Below the pieces are notes generated by a model. It was not told where the DNA came from, made no database searches, and was given only the letters and a program-made list of their open reading frames with translations. Below, piece by piece: positions 1 through 12,904 of a DNA stretch of 64,000 bases. Source of the DNA: Labia minor (lineage: Eukaryota; Arthropoda; Insecta; Dermaptera; Spongiphoridae); assembly GCA_963082975.1 (NCBI GenBank), contig OY720349.1, positions 44,125,962 to 44,189,961 of the forward strand. Direction: 5' to 3'. The translations under genes and the position numbers were made by a program. How positions within the stretch are numbered: the stretch's first letter is position 1; each line of letters starts with the position of its first letter.

Positions 1-1058
1 GTGCTACCAAATTAATTTAATCTGATTTTCCAACCAATTTTTCTAATAAAACACCTTATCTAAGTCATCCAATATACGACACAATAGTTTTATTTAAATA
101 TCTCTAAGAATAATTTTTATAAAGAAATATTTTGAAATTAAAAAAAAATAAAAACAAAAAAGAAAATGCTTTCATTTCCATTTGGATATTTTTTATAACG
201 GTTTGGATTTCCGGTGATATTTTTCATCTCCGTTATTATAATAGCCATGCTTTGGAAATAGATCCGAATATCAACGTATAGAGAGATACCTATCTGTAAT
301 TTCTCCGTTTAATCTCTCTTTTGTTTGTTCTATTTATCCTTTTGTATGTATAGTTGATACAATATAATTACAAAAGACAAAACTTGACTAGAATAGCCAA
401 AAACATTTTAATTCCAACTCAAAAGATCACATTTATAAATCATTGTCAACAAATTATTTAACAATACGTATTCTGGCCACAAAACATTCCTATACAAGCC
501 ATTGTCATTGCAATGAAGAAGACTTTTGACAGAAGAACTAACGAATTTTATTGTGGAAAAATGATTTAATTTTTAAAATGACTATAGTAATGAACTGATA
601 TATTATACAAAAATAAAATAATTTCAATCATCAAATAATATATGGAATAAAATATTAAATAAAGCTTTTTAATGTAAATTTTCAATTTGAATATGAGAGA
701 AAAATTTTCTCATTTATTTATTTATGGTTTTAAAAGTAATAAAATAAATTTGTTTAGATATGTATATTTGTCCAGTATGACCTGTTTCTGATACAAATAA
801 CCATTTGTAATGCTCTAGAGAATTTTAAATAAAATGAGATATAAATAAAAAATCATAGAATTAATTATAATTTGAAAATATAGGGTAATATGATAATTAA
901 TGAATATTACAATAGGTATAGGTAAATAAATTAAATATCGTCTATTGGTTTCTCGTATAAATTACAGCTCGATCTTTCTAAATAACACGCTAAACGTAAG
1001 CCAAAAAAATAACAAAATTAAAATTAATATCTCGAAGAGATATTGAAAATAAAAGAAC
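1..1058. other. AT-rich noncoding, P5CS intron side
   Basis: Next intron of P5CS if the gene continues left. No exon, repeat copy or RNA gene recognised. Confidence 0.5.
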
Positions 1059-1059
1059 A

Positions 1060-1085
<26 letters not shown>
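1059..1085. repeat. Poly(A) tract
   Basis: Uninterrupted run of about 27 A between the P5CS exon and the window edge. No element attached to it was recognised. Confidence 0.9.
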
Positions 1086-1090
<5 letters not shown>

Positions 1091-1338
1091 TCCTTAATAA
1101 AACAAAAGATTCCCACTTAGAAGGTTGTGTTGTGCCTGTTCTGATCTCCTCTTTTTATTTTAACTATTGAAATGTGTGTGTTATAAAATTTTTTTTTTTG
1201 CCCGAAAAAAATATAGTAAAATTCAAAGTTTCATAGATTTGGTTCTTATTAAAAAAAATTAAAAATAATTATTTATGGATTTTTTCTATAAGAGCTTATA
1301 TTTTTTTAGTTTTGAATATAAAAGATAGATTCACTGAC

Positions 1339-1515
1339 CTGTTCCACAATTGAGGCTAATCTTCCTAAAGCGAGACCATGTTCATCTTCACGGGTGATTA
1401 CGGCACTTCCTAATTTAACAACCAATCTTCTTGCAAATTTTAGTTGACTTCGATCACTAAATGTAGCCCGACGTTTGCCTGTTTGTAGTGCACGTTTCAG
1501 GTCGAGTTGCGCACC
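1339..1515 (-). CDS. P5CS: Internal exon of delta-1-pyrroline-5-carboxylate synthase (glutamate 5-kinase domain start)
   Basis: P5CS is the bifunctional mitochondrial enzyme that phosphorylates glutamate (N-terminal glutamate-5-kinase domain) and reduces the product to glutamate semialdehyde (C-terminal domain), the first steps of proline and ornithine synthesis. The exon is 177 nt, 59 codons, phase 0 at both ends. It opens after a pyrimidine-rich acceptor (TTATATTTTCAG) and closes at CAG|GTCAGT. The translation has a basic leader of about 18 residues, then [20 protein letters not shown] and [20 protein letters not shown]. This is the phosphate-binding start of the kinase domain and aligns with the corresponding part of human ALDH18A1 ([21 protein letters not shown]). 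Coding is intact, with no stop or frameshift. The rest of the gene must lie left of the window on the minus strand. Identification rests on this strong motif match; the symbol follows the enzyme name. Confidence 0.9.
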
Positions 1516-1640
1516 CTGAAAATATAATAAATTCACTTAAAATAATTGTAAAATAAAAACTTTAGTATTTCATTTATATTATTAATAAAATTCAGTCACT
1601 TATTCTTGTAGATATACATAAATACATTCTATTATAACTA

Positions 1641-2348
1641 GAAAGAGCAAAAAAAGGCTAATTTTTTTTAAAAAAAGGCTGTCAAAAAGGCATTTTTTTT
1701 AAAAAAGGGCTATTTTTTCAAAAATTTTCCAAAAAATATTGTATTTTTATAGATAAATAGTCTCTTTTATTAGCTTATGTTAGCAAAATAGTAACAAATT
1801 TTACGTATATTAACAAATATCAAATAATTTTTAAAAGAAATATATTATAGTAAGAAAGGAAAAAATTTGAATTCTTAATTTTTATAAAACATATATACTG
1901 AGAAAAAGTAATGGCTGGGCTGGTTCTCAAACTTTACTGCTGTGTGGTATTGAATCATATCAACTATATAAATTTTCGCGAAAATCCACTTCTCTACTCC
2001 CTCTCTATTAATTCGACTCTGTTTTTAATATAATATTTTTAATTTCTAAAAGAAATTCAAAATTTGATTTACTTAAAATGTCAAATTGTAAGAGTTGGAT
2101 AGTTTATGAATTTGCAAAAAAATTGCAATTGACTGAAAAAAAATTTTTTGTTGCAAAAAAATGTAAAAAATTACGAAAAATGGCAAAAAAAGCTCGAAAA
2201 AGGCGCGGAATGCCAAAAAAAAGCCAAAAAAAAGGCGAAAAAGGCGTTATTTAAAATCAACCAGTGTGTTTGATCCACCGATCTATAAAAAAATCTTGAA
2301 AAGGCTCAAATTTTAAAAAAGGCAAATGCCTTTTTTCTCGCTCTTAAT
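1641..2348. mobile_element. Non-autonomous DNA transposon with AAAAAGGC subterminal repeats
   Basis: The element is flanked by a perfect direct repeat (ATTATAACTA at 1631-1640 and 2347-2356, giving 8-10 bp depending on where the ends are placed). The ends are loosely inverted: AAGAGCAAAAAAAGGC on the left against AAGAGCGAGAAAAAAGGC read from the right. The motif AAAAAGGC or its complement recurs many times near both ends, as expected of transposase-binding subterminal repeats. The duplication length fits hAT (8) or Mutator-like (9) elements. No transposase frame is visible. Confidence 0.6.
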
Positions 2349-2613
2349 TATAACTAATGGTCGAAAACGCTATTAGAGTTTTCTGGATTTAAGTAAAAAT
2401 TATCAAATTCGCTAACTATTTATTTATTGTTTTATTTTATTTGGTGTATTACAGGAATATATGACCAAGCACATTCTATATCTGGAGTAATCAAATATAT
2501 TTAAATAGCAGTTTCGCTAAAGGTCATTAAAATATATAAAATAAGTTCAAAATTATTTAAATAAATTGAAAATAACTTGAAGAGTAGATCACATTTACTA
2601 AAAACGATAATAT

Positions 2614-2929
2614 CTATTTATCTATCCCTGTGGCATTACGGAACTCGAAAGTCACCCACATTTCTCCAAGTGTCCTTATCCTGAGCTATAACCATCCAAT
2701 TCCTAATGTCTCCCATCTCTCTTACGTCCCTCCCTACATTGTCCATCCATCGTGTCCTTGGTCTTCCAAGCGGACGTTTCCCAATCGATCTCCCCATCAA
2801 TATATTTTTCGCCATTCTTTCTTCTCCAATTATAGCCACGTGCCCTACCTATGGCAGCCCTCTCGATTTTATATCCCTATCTGGAGATGCATAGAGGTTC
2901 TTGGTTATGCAGTTTCCACCATGATCTCA
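2614..2929 (-). mobile_element. 5'-truncated non-LTR retrotransposon (LINE) 3' end
   Basis: The minus strand encodes the C-terminal tail of an endonuclease/reverse-transcriptase polyprotein: GEERMAKNILMGRSIGKRP, then a GRPRTRWMDNVGRD motif. It ends in GATA-type repeats at 2614-2625. The copy is flanked by a 15-bp direct repeat (TAAAAACGATAATAT at 2599-2613 and 2930-2944), the signature of target-primed reverse transcription. No full-length frame remains. Confidence 0.85.
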
Positions 2930-2944
2930 TAAAAACGATAATAT

Positions 2945-3877
2945 AAAGGGATAAAATAAGGTATATTTCTTTCTATTTAATATTTTAAAATATGTATATT
3001 TTTTATTACGTTTTGATTGACATTTTATTAGGCCAAGGTTACCACAACTCAAAGTTCTCTTTTGGTGAAGTAGAGTTGAACAAGCTATTAAAATAAAATT
3101 AAATTTACAAGACTTTTATTCATAATGAATTAATAATTGTTTTTTTTATCCTTAAATTTGTCAGTTTCTAAAAAAAAAAAACTTTGTGGTTATATCATTA
3201 TACATATAGTATGTAATAATACATATACAATAAAAAAATACACTTTAAGAGGATTTGTATTCAATTTTTAAAATGAAAATTTTTCTTAAAGTCTGGTATT
3301 TAAATAACATCTTTTTTCTTCTTAGAGAATGCATTTCATTATTTATAATAACTTCTTTTCAAGAGAGTGGGAAGTGATCTCGTATATTAATTCAAGAAAG
3401 AAAAGAAAAAAAGTGGTGGAATGAAAAAGGAGAAAGGAAAGAGGGGTTGAGAAAAAATAAGAACAAATAATAAACTGAGATTGTGAGATCAACAGTTATC
3501 TTTTTCATTATTTACAAAAACAATTTCAGAATAACTGAGATAACGAGTTTCTCAGAAGTTCTCTTGTATTTCATTAAAAAAAAAATATTTTAATTAAGAT
3601 TGTTTTATATGTATGTAAACGTATACTTATTTAATATAATATATTAAGTATTTGTTATTATCACATCCTTTATTTCTAATTATTTGTATTATACTTTTCT
3701 TACTCAATATTAAATAAATTTATCAAAAAAAAAAAAATTAATTTCTTATTCCCACCTCTTTAGATTATTAATATTTTTAAAATTACTAATTATACAAAAT
3801 TAATTTTACAACTTTACAAGCTTAAAGAAATGTATTCAGAAAAACCTAGTGAATTGTTTTTTGTCTTTTGATCACAA
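2945..3877. other. AT-rich noncoding
   Basis: Includes an A/G-rich stretch at 3360-3470. No gene or known repeat seen. Confidence 0.5.
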
Positions 3878-4327
3878 CTCATCAAGTTTTCACTGAGATA
3901 GATTTATAGTAGCTAGTTCTGTCATCGGATGTACTTGCGTAGTTCAAATTAAAATGGCTGCTTTCACAGGTACCGAGCGTGCTCGTTGTGTACATTCAAT
4001 TTCAACAGGATAGTCCAGATTACCTCATCGATCGTCCGTGATTTTCAACTTTCACTTGTTCAACCACAGATTCAGCACTACGTGAATGGTATGTTTGGAA
4101 TGACAGAACAGTCAGTACTAATAAATGTTTGGTGCTAAGATTAAATTGTTGGTCCGCCAGGAGAATCTTTAACCATACTGGGTGTGAAATAAACGCTGAA
4201 TAATTGTCGAAGAATGAGTTTCTTCGAACAAAAACACAACGAGATCGCTCACAGTGAAAGCAACCATTTTGATGAACTACGCTAGGGCACGCGGTTGCAG
4301 AACTAGCTACTATAAAACTTGATGTGA
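3878..4327 (+). mobile_element. Terminal-inverted-repeat element, transposase relic
   Basis: The inverted ends share TTTATAGTAGCTAGTTCTG (3903 onward and its complement ending at 4316), and similarity continues inward to AAAATGG and CTTTCAC. Outside these ends, TCATCAAGTTTT also recurs inverted, so the true end may be about 25 bp further out. Just inside the left end a short frame reads MAAFTGTERARCVHSIS. This resembles the helix-turn-helix start (DUF4817-like, ERA.CV) of some insect Tc/mariner-type transposases, then stops. Confidence 0.55.
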
Positions 4328-4978
4328 TTTTCTATCATATGACTTTTAAAACAATTGTGTAGGTCTTCTAAATAAATTTCTATAAACTTGTAAATTTTTA
4401 GCCTATTTTGAATAACCATATATAATATATTATAATTGAGAAGTTTATAAATTTAACTTAAATAAGTAAGTAAATAAGTAATAAGTAAAATTCAGATTTT
4501 TCTAAGCAACATTTTGGAATATAAATTGGGGAATTGCATAAAGAGATTTCATAAAGAGAATAAGAAAAAAATGAATTTAAAAATTATATAATTTATCATC
4601 ATCTATTTTTTTTACCTTTGAGATGAGAAGAGATTAAGTTTGTTCGCAATGGATCGCCATAGATGATTCGTTAAAAGAACCATTTAAAAAAAACTGCTTA
4701 TATTCAGCAAAATATTCAACATATTTCAATCTTAATTTTAAAATATATGTTATAAAAATATTGCAAGATTAATGAACAAAGGATTCCAGAAATGAAATTA
4801 TAAATGAAACCAAACATTTAAGAGAGAATAAACACCGATATTTGCAACAAATATTCCTTCAACAAATTTAGTTATTTTTATTTGATTATATTTTCAACTT
4901 TATCAAAAAGATGGAAATAACTAAAGAATGACAACCATTTTCTATAAAAGAGACTTGATTTATATATAAGATTTTAAG
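4328..4978. other. AT-rich noncoding
   Basis: Nothing recognised. Confidence 0.5.
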
Positions 4979-4993
4979 AGACAGTGCCATTAA

Positions 4994-5260
4994 GGTTATA
5001 AAATCGAGAAGACTTCGATGGGAAGACCAGGTGGATAGAATGGGAGACGAAAGAATGGCGAAAAATATATTGGTGGGGAGATCGATTGGGAAACTTCCGG
5101 TTGGAAGACCAAGGACGCGGTGGGTGGACAATGTAGGAAGGAACGTGAGAGAGATGGGAGAGGGTAGGGGTTAGATGGCTTAGGATAGGGACATTTGGAG
5201 AAATGTGGTTGTTGTGGCCAAGAACTTTCGAGTTCTGTAGAGTCACAGAGATAGATAGAT
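4994..5260 (+). mobile_element. 5'-truncated LINE 3' end
   Basis: Same family as the copy at 2614-2929, opposite strand. It carries the equivalents of GDERMAKNILVGRSIGK and GRPRTRWVDNVGR with frame breaks, and ends in an (ATAG)n tail. It is flanked by a 15-bp direct repeat AGACAGTGCCATTAA (4979-4993 and 5261-5275). Confidence 0.85.
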
Positions 5261-5707
5261 AGACAGTGCCATTAAATATCCTGAAAATATCCTTAATAAG
5301 CAGTCCATTTATATATTTAAATTTTAATTTCAATTAAATATTATAATATATAATTTGTATAAATTGAATGTCGTACTCGAATGTCGTAAATGCTTGTATC
5401 AACATTTTTACTTGCAAACGCGAATTATATTAATAAATCAAACTCATAATAGTTTGATACAGATAATAAATGTCGATTTTTTATTTTATATAGATTCCTT
5501 TAATATTTTCTATTTATTGATGTCTCAGCAAGAATAGCTATCTTTTCAAATTTTTACGACCCATTATCAAAAGGGGTTGGGCCGTTAACTCTGTTACTGT
5601 AATCATATTTTTGTTTTTAATTTCTTGCTAATTAATCTTCTTAATTAAAAAAAAAACAATTTTTAATTCTTTTGCTTGGTATTTTGTAAAATTCATGTGA
5701 ATCTATT

Positions 5708-5890
5708 TTTTTTTTTTTTTTTATTTATTTATTTGGCTTTCGGATTATCACCATTTTAGCCAGCCTTCTTTATTATTCTTATATCTATACTTATATATAT
5801 CGATTTATATATCGATGCACTCAGCGAGGTTTGAACACTCGAACTCGAGTCGGCGGACCGGTCACTATAACCTCGCGGCTAAGCTCCCGG
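5708..5890 (-). mobile_element. tRNA-derived SINE
   Basis: Read on the minus strand from 5890, the head has a tRNA-like A box (TTAGCCGCGAGGTTA) and B box (GAGTTCGAGTGTTCAAACC) in the usual order and spacing for an internal RNA polymerase III promoter. A short body with TATATATCGAT repeats and an A-rich tail follow (a T run at 5708-5722 on the plus strand). A perfect 15-bp target duplication TCATGTGAATCTATT lies at 5693-5707 and 5891-5905. Confidence 0.85.
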
Positions 5891-5905
5891 TCATGTGAAT
5901 CTATT

Positions 5906-7225
5906 AGATAAGAGCAAATGTTATATTTTTGAAAGCTAATCTAACTAATTGGCCTTGCTTCTTTGTTTATTTACATAACGAAGATATGTTTGGCTTCAAT
6001 GAAATCTGGTTTCAATATTTGATTTTCATTTTAGACATTGGTTATTTAAGTTATAAATAAATAAAATGTAATATTTACTTCCGTTACATTCTCAGGGAAT
6101 TAATTAAGCGAGTAATCTTTCTATTTTGAATAAAAAAAAAAAGATTTTCTTTATTTTATAATTAATTATGTAATTATATTTTCATTTTAACTTTATACAC
6201 TACACAAGTGTATGTACAATTTGATTTAATGTGTAATTAAAATATACATCTACATATTCGGAAAAGTCTGATAATTTATTTAAAATTTATTTATTTATTA
6301 TAATGTTTCAAATGTAGAAATAAAATATCTTATAGAATTTATGTAATTTGAAAAAACAACATTAAAACAAATAGTTTTTTTTTTTTTTTTTAGATATTTC
6401 ATTTTGATCAATTACAAAATTTAATATATTTTATAATTTAGTTTACAAAAAAAAAAAAAAAATCTAATTGTTTTTCTTGATAGTACAAGATAGAAACTAA
6501 ATTAATATTTTAGCTTTTACATTTTAAATTTAATTAAAATTTAATTAAATAGTTAAACATTTTAATATAACAATTCTTGTTTAAATGTATTTATATTACT
6601 AAGATTACTTGAAATTATTATTGCATTATTATTTCCCATAAAATATATAAGTACTTAGTATATTATATAAAATTCTAGAAGTTGAGAATTATTTAAATAT
6701 ATGTATGTGTGTATTGATTTTAGTCCAACCTTAAATATAGATATATATTGTTTTCCTGATTAAAAAAAAATTATTTAATTAATATATCAAATTCGAAATG
6801 TTTTAATAAAATTATAATTGCTGTTTTTTTCTTTAATTTTAGAGTGTCTGTAATTTAATATTATTAATATTATACTTATGATCAAACATATTTAAATTAT
6901 TAACCTTTAAAAGGAAACATAAATATCTAAAAAATTTTATAAATAAATGCATATATTTTTTATATATAGAATAAGAAAGGGCATTTTTTAACGTCCAGGA
7001 CTAGTCTTGCAAATATTTATAGTCGATTATCCATTTTGGTAGGTATTTCTGTAAAAAAAAAAATGTTTAAAAAATTTTAGAATAATAATAAAATATTCTC
7101 CATTTCTCTTGTGTACTATAAAAAAAATTCGTCTTTAAATATTTGATTCTCAAGGAGCAATTTGATATATAAATAATTATTTGTGGGTGCCAGTAAATTA
7201 GATTTTTTTTTCTTCTGGATTTCGA

Positions 7226-7267
<42 letters not shown>

Positions 7268-8064
7268 TTCTATCTCTTTCTCTCTATCTTACACTCTAAG
7301 CTGTTAAAAGCCCTCTTGGCTTCTTTTCTCGATCAATCACCTCCATCTGGTTGCTCATTTGAGCTCTTAAAAGGTCAACTGGGCTCCTCCATTGGGCAAC
7401 GAAATTGAAACAGAAATTAACAAATCCATTTTCTTTCCAAAAAACTTGATTAACTTCAATTTCACTATTTTAAATTGCAAATACTTTTGGTTCTAATTAT
7501 TAGGGAAAGATATCGTTTTATATCTAATATATGTATATACATATGTTTCAATGAATTCATTTCCACTTTAACAAGATGTAGAAAAAGAATAATTAAACAT
7601 TTAATTTTTTACAAATTAATTCAAACAATGTCAAAATCATTGTTTTGGAAATTTTCTTTTTTTTTATTTATTTTACAAAATTAATTATCTATAAAATAAA
7701 TTTCAAATTAAATTTTAACGCTTCGAGCTTCCACTTAACTTCAACCGCCACTTAACGATATTATATATTTATGACTTTTATGACAAAATTTACTATATAC
7801 ATGTACATTTAATATAAGCTTGGTAGTAGTTAATTAATAAATGAAACAACTTGATACTTTTAAAGGTTTATTCCGCTTCTCAGGTTTTTATTGGTCTTAG
7901 AATCTCACAGGATACATTTAAGTTTCAAAGGAACGAAAACTTCAATATGTCGTTTAATGTTAATCTTCCTTAAGAATTTAACAGTAAATATTAACTTGAA
8001 TGGCTAGCGAATCTCATTCTAGTAATCTATTTTCATTATTCATTAGTCATTTTATCTTAAAGAG
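5906..8064. other. AT-rich noncoding
   Basis: Apart from the TG microsatellite and a less AT-rich patch at 7280-7400 (GCCCTCTTGGCTTC, GGGCTCCTCCATTGGGC), nothing recognised. Confidence 0.5.
7226..7266. repeat. (TA)n(TG)n microsatellite
   Basis: TATATATA followed by about 14 TG units, then a CT-rich stretch. Confidence 0.9.
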
Positions 8065-8076
8065 AATGCATTCATT

Positions 8077-8774
8077 TTATCTATCAATCTATCTCTGCGA
8101 CTCTACGGAATTCGAAAGTTCTTAGCCGCACCACATTTCTCCTATGTTCCTATTTTGAGCCTCTCCCATCTCTCTCACGTCCCTTCCTACATTGTCCACC
8201 CACCGTTTCCCAATCGGTCTCCCCACCATAAATATATTGTTCGTCATTCTTTCCTCTCCCATTCTAACCAGGTGTCTATCCTATCTCTTTCGATTAAGTC
8301 TGGAAATGTATAAAGGTCATGCAATTCCTCGTTATGCAGTTTCCGCCATTCCCCGGTGACCTAAATCTACTCTCGTCTCCTAAGGTCATAGACCACGCCT
8401 CATACCCATTTAATACAACCAGCAAAATAATTGTTTTATATATTTTAACTTTGATCCTATGTGATAATAATTTTGACGAGATAGGCCTCTTTACAGCATG
8501 ATAACAGTACCCGATTTCAACATTGATTTAAATTCTTCTCGATTACAGATCCTAAGTATTTAAATTTTTCAACAATTTCAAATTCTACATTTTGTATGTT
8601 AAGGCTCTTTGTGTACTAATATTATTCCTCTCTGTTACTAAATATTTTGTCTTATCACTATTAATTTCAAGCCCCACCTCTTTTCCTGTTTCGATTAATT
8701 TTTCTACTCTATCTTTAATTGCAATTGCTGAATCACCTATTATATTTAAGTCGTCTGCGTAGCCTAATACTTGA
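8077..8774 (-). mobile_element. LINE fragment retaining part of the reverse-transcriptase domain
   Basis: The minus strand encodes VLGYADDLNIIGDSAIAIK and VGLEINSDKTKYLVTERNN, that is, the YADD active-site box and the following thumb region of a LINE reverse transcriptase. The family's broken C-terminal tail and GATA-type 3' repeats (8077-8095) follow. A 12-bp direct repeat AATGCATTCATT (8065-8076 and 8775-8786) flanks it. Stops and frameshifts make it non-functional. Confidence 0.85.
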
Positions 8775-8786
8775 AATGCATTCATT

Positions 8787-10344
8787 CATTAAAAATTAAA
8801 TTGATAATTATTTCAATTTATTTAACAAAAATATCTTCTATTAAAAGAATATATTTTGACAATATAATATAAGTATTTTGTTTTATTTTAAGTTCTTCTC
8901 ATTCCCCCATCCTCTTACTTTATTTAACTATATAATCTTTCTTAGTTAAAATTTCCAGAGCTATAAGATAAAAAGCAATATTGTAGATTTTTTAGGGTTT
9001 ATTTAAATTACAAATTACAAATGTGTACCCACGAAAGATATAAAATAATAAATGATAGACCAATGAACAAACTAACAATTTTCTGCTGAAAGAGACGGTT
9101 CACTATAATTAATGCTTTTCGTATATATTAAATTACACATTTCAAATTTATTTACTTTATATCCAAAAACAATTTCAATATTTATAATTTCTTGTATATC
9201 AATCTGTACAATGTAATGCTAGTAAAGTTCTTGACCACCACCATTCCTATTCTGAGCCACTTCCAACCAATTCCTGTTCTAATTTAATTCCCTCATATCT
9301 CTTTTTATTTGATAAACAGAAGCTGATCATTACTTGATTATTCTCTTAACATAAAAGTATAATAGGCTTTTAATTACATTTCCCTTTATATTGGAAAATT
9401 ATACAATTCTTTTTCCTATGAATTAATTAATACAATTAATTTTGACAAATAAAAACAAAATCAAATCAAATAAAATTAGTACAAATTGAACCAATAAAGA
9501 CAAAAAAATAATTCTCGTTTTCTCCATAGAAAGGAGTCGGCTGTGTTGTGTTTTTAGCGTTAGGAAGTCGGTCGAGACTTCTTCCGAATGATTCACTCGT
9601 TGCGTTGAGAGAATGTAAAGAATCGACGACCTGTTGAACTTGCAAACAGGAGAACATTTCTTAATAAATGTTGTAACTACAGCTATTTTCCATTCAACGT
9701 TTTAGTTTTGTTTATTTAACTAAAAATCATATAATCTTGATTTTAGGTTTAATGATTCTATTTTGATGAAACTACCAGAATGAAAAATAAATATTAATTA
9801 TAATCGAAAAAGATTCTCTTAAAAAGAATTTATGAACAAAAAACATTTGGAAATTATAAATTATATAAAATTTTAAAAATTTAATAATTAAAAAAAACTT
9901 ATTAAATATTGAATATTAAGATTTGAAATTTCATCTATTTTATAAATATGCATAAATGAATAGTGAACCGAATGTCAATGATGAAATGACTATTTTAAGT
10001 ATAAAATATCACGAAAATTAGAATAAACTTGTATTTCCAGGTTGAATAATTTTTAATAAAAAACTCACTTATATTCATATATATAGTATTATTATATGTT
10101 CGTAAACGTAAATTAATTTTAATTAAAAAAAAATAATTATAACAAAACTATATTTTCTAACAAAATGACATACAAATCAAAAACGAATAAATTTTCTAAA
10201 CTATCCTTTATATCATTTAATAACAGACTTAGAATATAATCAGCCTAATGAATAATTGAAATATTAAATTACTTACGTATTATTTTATGCTAAGTAACAA
10301 GTTCTTATATATTTTAAAAAATAACATAATATACAGACATATTA
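8787..10344. other. AT-rich noncoding
   Basis: Holds only the coding-like block at 9466-9657. Confidence 0.5.
9466..9657 (-). other. Coding-like block of unknown origin
   Basis: On the minus strand an open frame reads VDSLHSLNATSESFGRSLDR and LPNAKNTTQPTPFYGENEN before running into AT-rich sequence and a stop. Its base composition is much less AT-rich than the flanks, and an acceptor-like TGTTTGCAAG precedes it. No clear donor or family motif is visible. It could be a terminal exon, an old coding insertion or part of an unrecognised transposon. Confidence 0.2.
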
Positions 10345-11229
10345 TACGAGGTCTGTTCAAAAGAAAAGATGAATTTTTAATTTTCGTGGGTTGTGTACAT
10401 TCGATTATCGAAATTTTTTTTGTTATGTTGGTGCAAATATGTTTCTCATATGTTGAAATTATCAGCCATTTCGGATTAGTAGTTTGTTTTTGATAACTGA
10501 CAAAGTTAGTCACGTTTTTGTGTGTTCTTCGATTTTTTACTTAAAAAATGGATCAAAGAATCTGTAATAAATTTTGCGTTAAAAAAGGAATAAAGTACTC
10601 CAACGCACTTAAATTGTTGACTGTGACTTTCGGCGAGTCTACTTTGTCTCAAAGAAATGTTTATAAAAGGCGAAAAAAGCACGCAAAATTTGATTACATG
10701 TGAATGTTTTACTCACTGTTTTCTTCGTTTACAATGGCGTGGTGCAACAGGAGTTCTTGCCAACAGGTCGTACTATTAATAAGGAATACTACAAGGAAAT
10801 TATGCAACGTTTGCGTGAAGCAATTCGGCTCAAACGATCGGAATTGTGGAAAATCATGGATTCTGCATCATGATAATGCAGCAGCTCACACATCATTGCT
10901 TGTTCGTGATTTTGACCAAAAAAACACTGTAATCATACCTCAACCACCGAATTCGCCAGATTTGACTCCCTGTGACTTTTTCCTATTCCCAAAAATGAAT
11001 AGACCAATGAAAGGAAAGGGTTTTGCCACAATTGATGAGATAAAGTCGGAATCGAAGAAGGAGCTGATGGCCATACCGAAGTGCTTCGACGATTGGAAGA
11101 AGTGCTGGCATAAGTGCATTATATCTTAGGGGAATTACTTTGAAGGGAACAAAATCAATATTGATGAGTAAATAAATACTTTTCGAAATAATTCAAAATT
11201 CTCCTTTTCTTTTGAATAAATCTCGTATA
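10345..11229 (+). mobile_element. Internally deleted mariner-family transposon
   Basis: Terminal inverted repeats (CGAGGTCTGTTCAAAAGAAAAG on the left, CGAGATTTATTCAAAAGAAAAG read from the right) end at TA dinucleotides. An ATG at 10548 begins the paired-like DNA-binding part (MDQRICNKFCVKKGIKYSN), which stops at 10703. The catalytic half follows in other frames: TGRTINKEYYKEIMQRLREA, then WILHHDNAAAHTSLLV and PNSPDLTPCDFFLF with the second and third catalytic Asp. The region with the first Asp is missing, and a frameshift separates the catalytic pieces. The total, about 0.88 kb, is short of the usual 1.3 kb, so it is inactive. Confidence 0.9.
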
Positions 11230-12904
11230 TTTCATAATAAAATTATTACATTATTTTATTTCCAGAATCTGTTTATTTATATATAAATGTGAATTTTGAA
11301 CAAATTAGTATAATATATACGGCAGTCCTACTCTTTATTTGATGAAGGACAGGTATATAATATAATTAAACGTGTAAATAGCTAATAGAATGAAATATAG
11401 AGTTAGATCGACGAAATAGAAAAGATAATTTTCAAAAAAAAAGAAAAGATGATGACCTGTATTGAAGAAGAATGGAAAGAAATATCATTAAGTGTGATCA
11501 CCAAACTTATTAACTGTATGCAGGCAAGATGTGCGGTTGTGATCAAATTACCACTAAATATTAATGCTTTTGGTATAGTCCAATTAATTTTCCCTGGTTA
11601 TTACAGGTTTCGTTGGGAATTTGCTACAGATAATGGTGTTGTCAAAATACTTTTTGATTCTATTTATTTAAAAAAATGTAAAAAACGAAGTTTTTGACTT
11701 TAAATTTGATAATTTCTTTTTTTTTCATTTCTACTTGTTGCTTTTATGCAGATATTATAATTCAGAAATAAATATTTCTTTTCTATAAAGTGTACTTTCC
11801 AAAATATTTTCCGCTGTACTGTACTGTTTTTTAAATAAACTTTTTTTTTATTAAATTTAATAGAGATCATTAAATATTAGATAGGTGTATAAATGAGAAA
11901 AGTTTCTGCTAACGGAAGCATTATCAAAACAAATATGTGTGCTTCTTTTTTATTAATTTGTTCAATCTATGTTAGATTAATGATAATACTATACACAGGG
12001 CAGGATGTATATCTAACAAGTTTATTATAATAACTATTTCAAAATATGGAATTAAATTTGACCAAAATTCAATTTTATATAAAATCTTGCATCAGTCCAC
12101 GGACAACATTTTGGGTAACTCTGATATGAAATCTGTTGAAAGTTAATCTATCAAACAGACAGAGGAAGTAGAAATAGAATCAAATGGTAAATATTAATTT
12201 AGGCGTGAATTGTTTGTCAAAAATGAATTTAATATAAAATAAAATTTTCTTTTGAAAATAAAAATAAAATACTTTTTTTAATTTTCAAATGAATATGACT
12301 GATTATGAAGAAAAGGAAAAGAATGGTTAATAATGAAGTGATGGATTGTTCATCTCCCATCGTGGAGTAAATTCGAATGAGAACGTTCATTCCTTGTTAA
12401 CTTCAGTCTTTCTCCTATTGTCCTTTTGCTCCTTGTGTTTCTACCTTCTGAGAATACAATTCATGTTTCAAGCAATATATCTTCTCACGCTCCGTTTATT
12501 TGAATAATCTTAATATTATGCCCTGGAAGAGAATTAGGCCCAGATGGTCACAGAGAAAGAGAGGCCCTTTGAGTTTGTATAAGACAACCCTTGCAATCAA
12601 ATATAGGCAGGATAGTAAAACTAACTAGGTATTTGCCCCCTGACATCTCCAATGACCATGTGATATGAATAAAAGATGGTGGTCGTTCCTTATGCATTAA
12701 AATGAGAACACGAGCTAGAAGATTTGTCTTTGGACCCTTTTAAGTAAATAAACTCACAAACTATCACTACCAGCAAACATTGTTAAATTATTTGTTTTGA
12801 TAATTTTATCCAGGATTTTGTGATAAAAATAAAATTTTCCATAAGATTATTATTTTCAACATTCAAAATAAATATAAAAAAAAATTAAAATAATTGTCAA
12901 CTTC
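11230..12904. other. AT-rich noncoding with a mixed-composition patch
   Basis: 12340-12780 is less AT-rich (GGCCCAGATGGTCACAGAGA, TTTGCCCCCTGACATCTCC) but has no clear frame. It may be an old insertion or a conserved intronic element. The rest is featureless. Confidence 0.4.

Noticed and set aside
10704..11129. Intact mariner transposase
   Set aside because: The region with the first catalytic Asp is deleted and the remainder is frameshifted.
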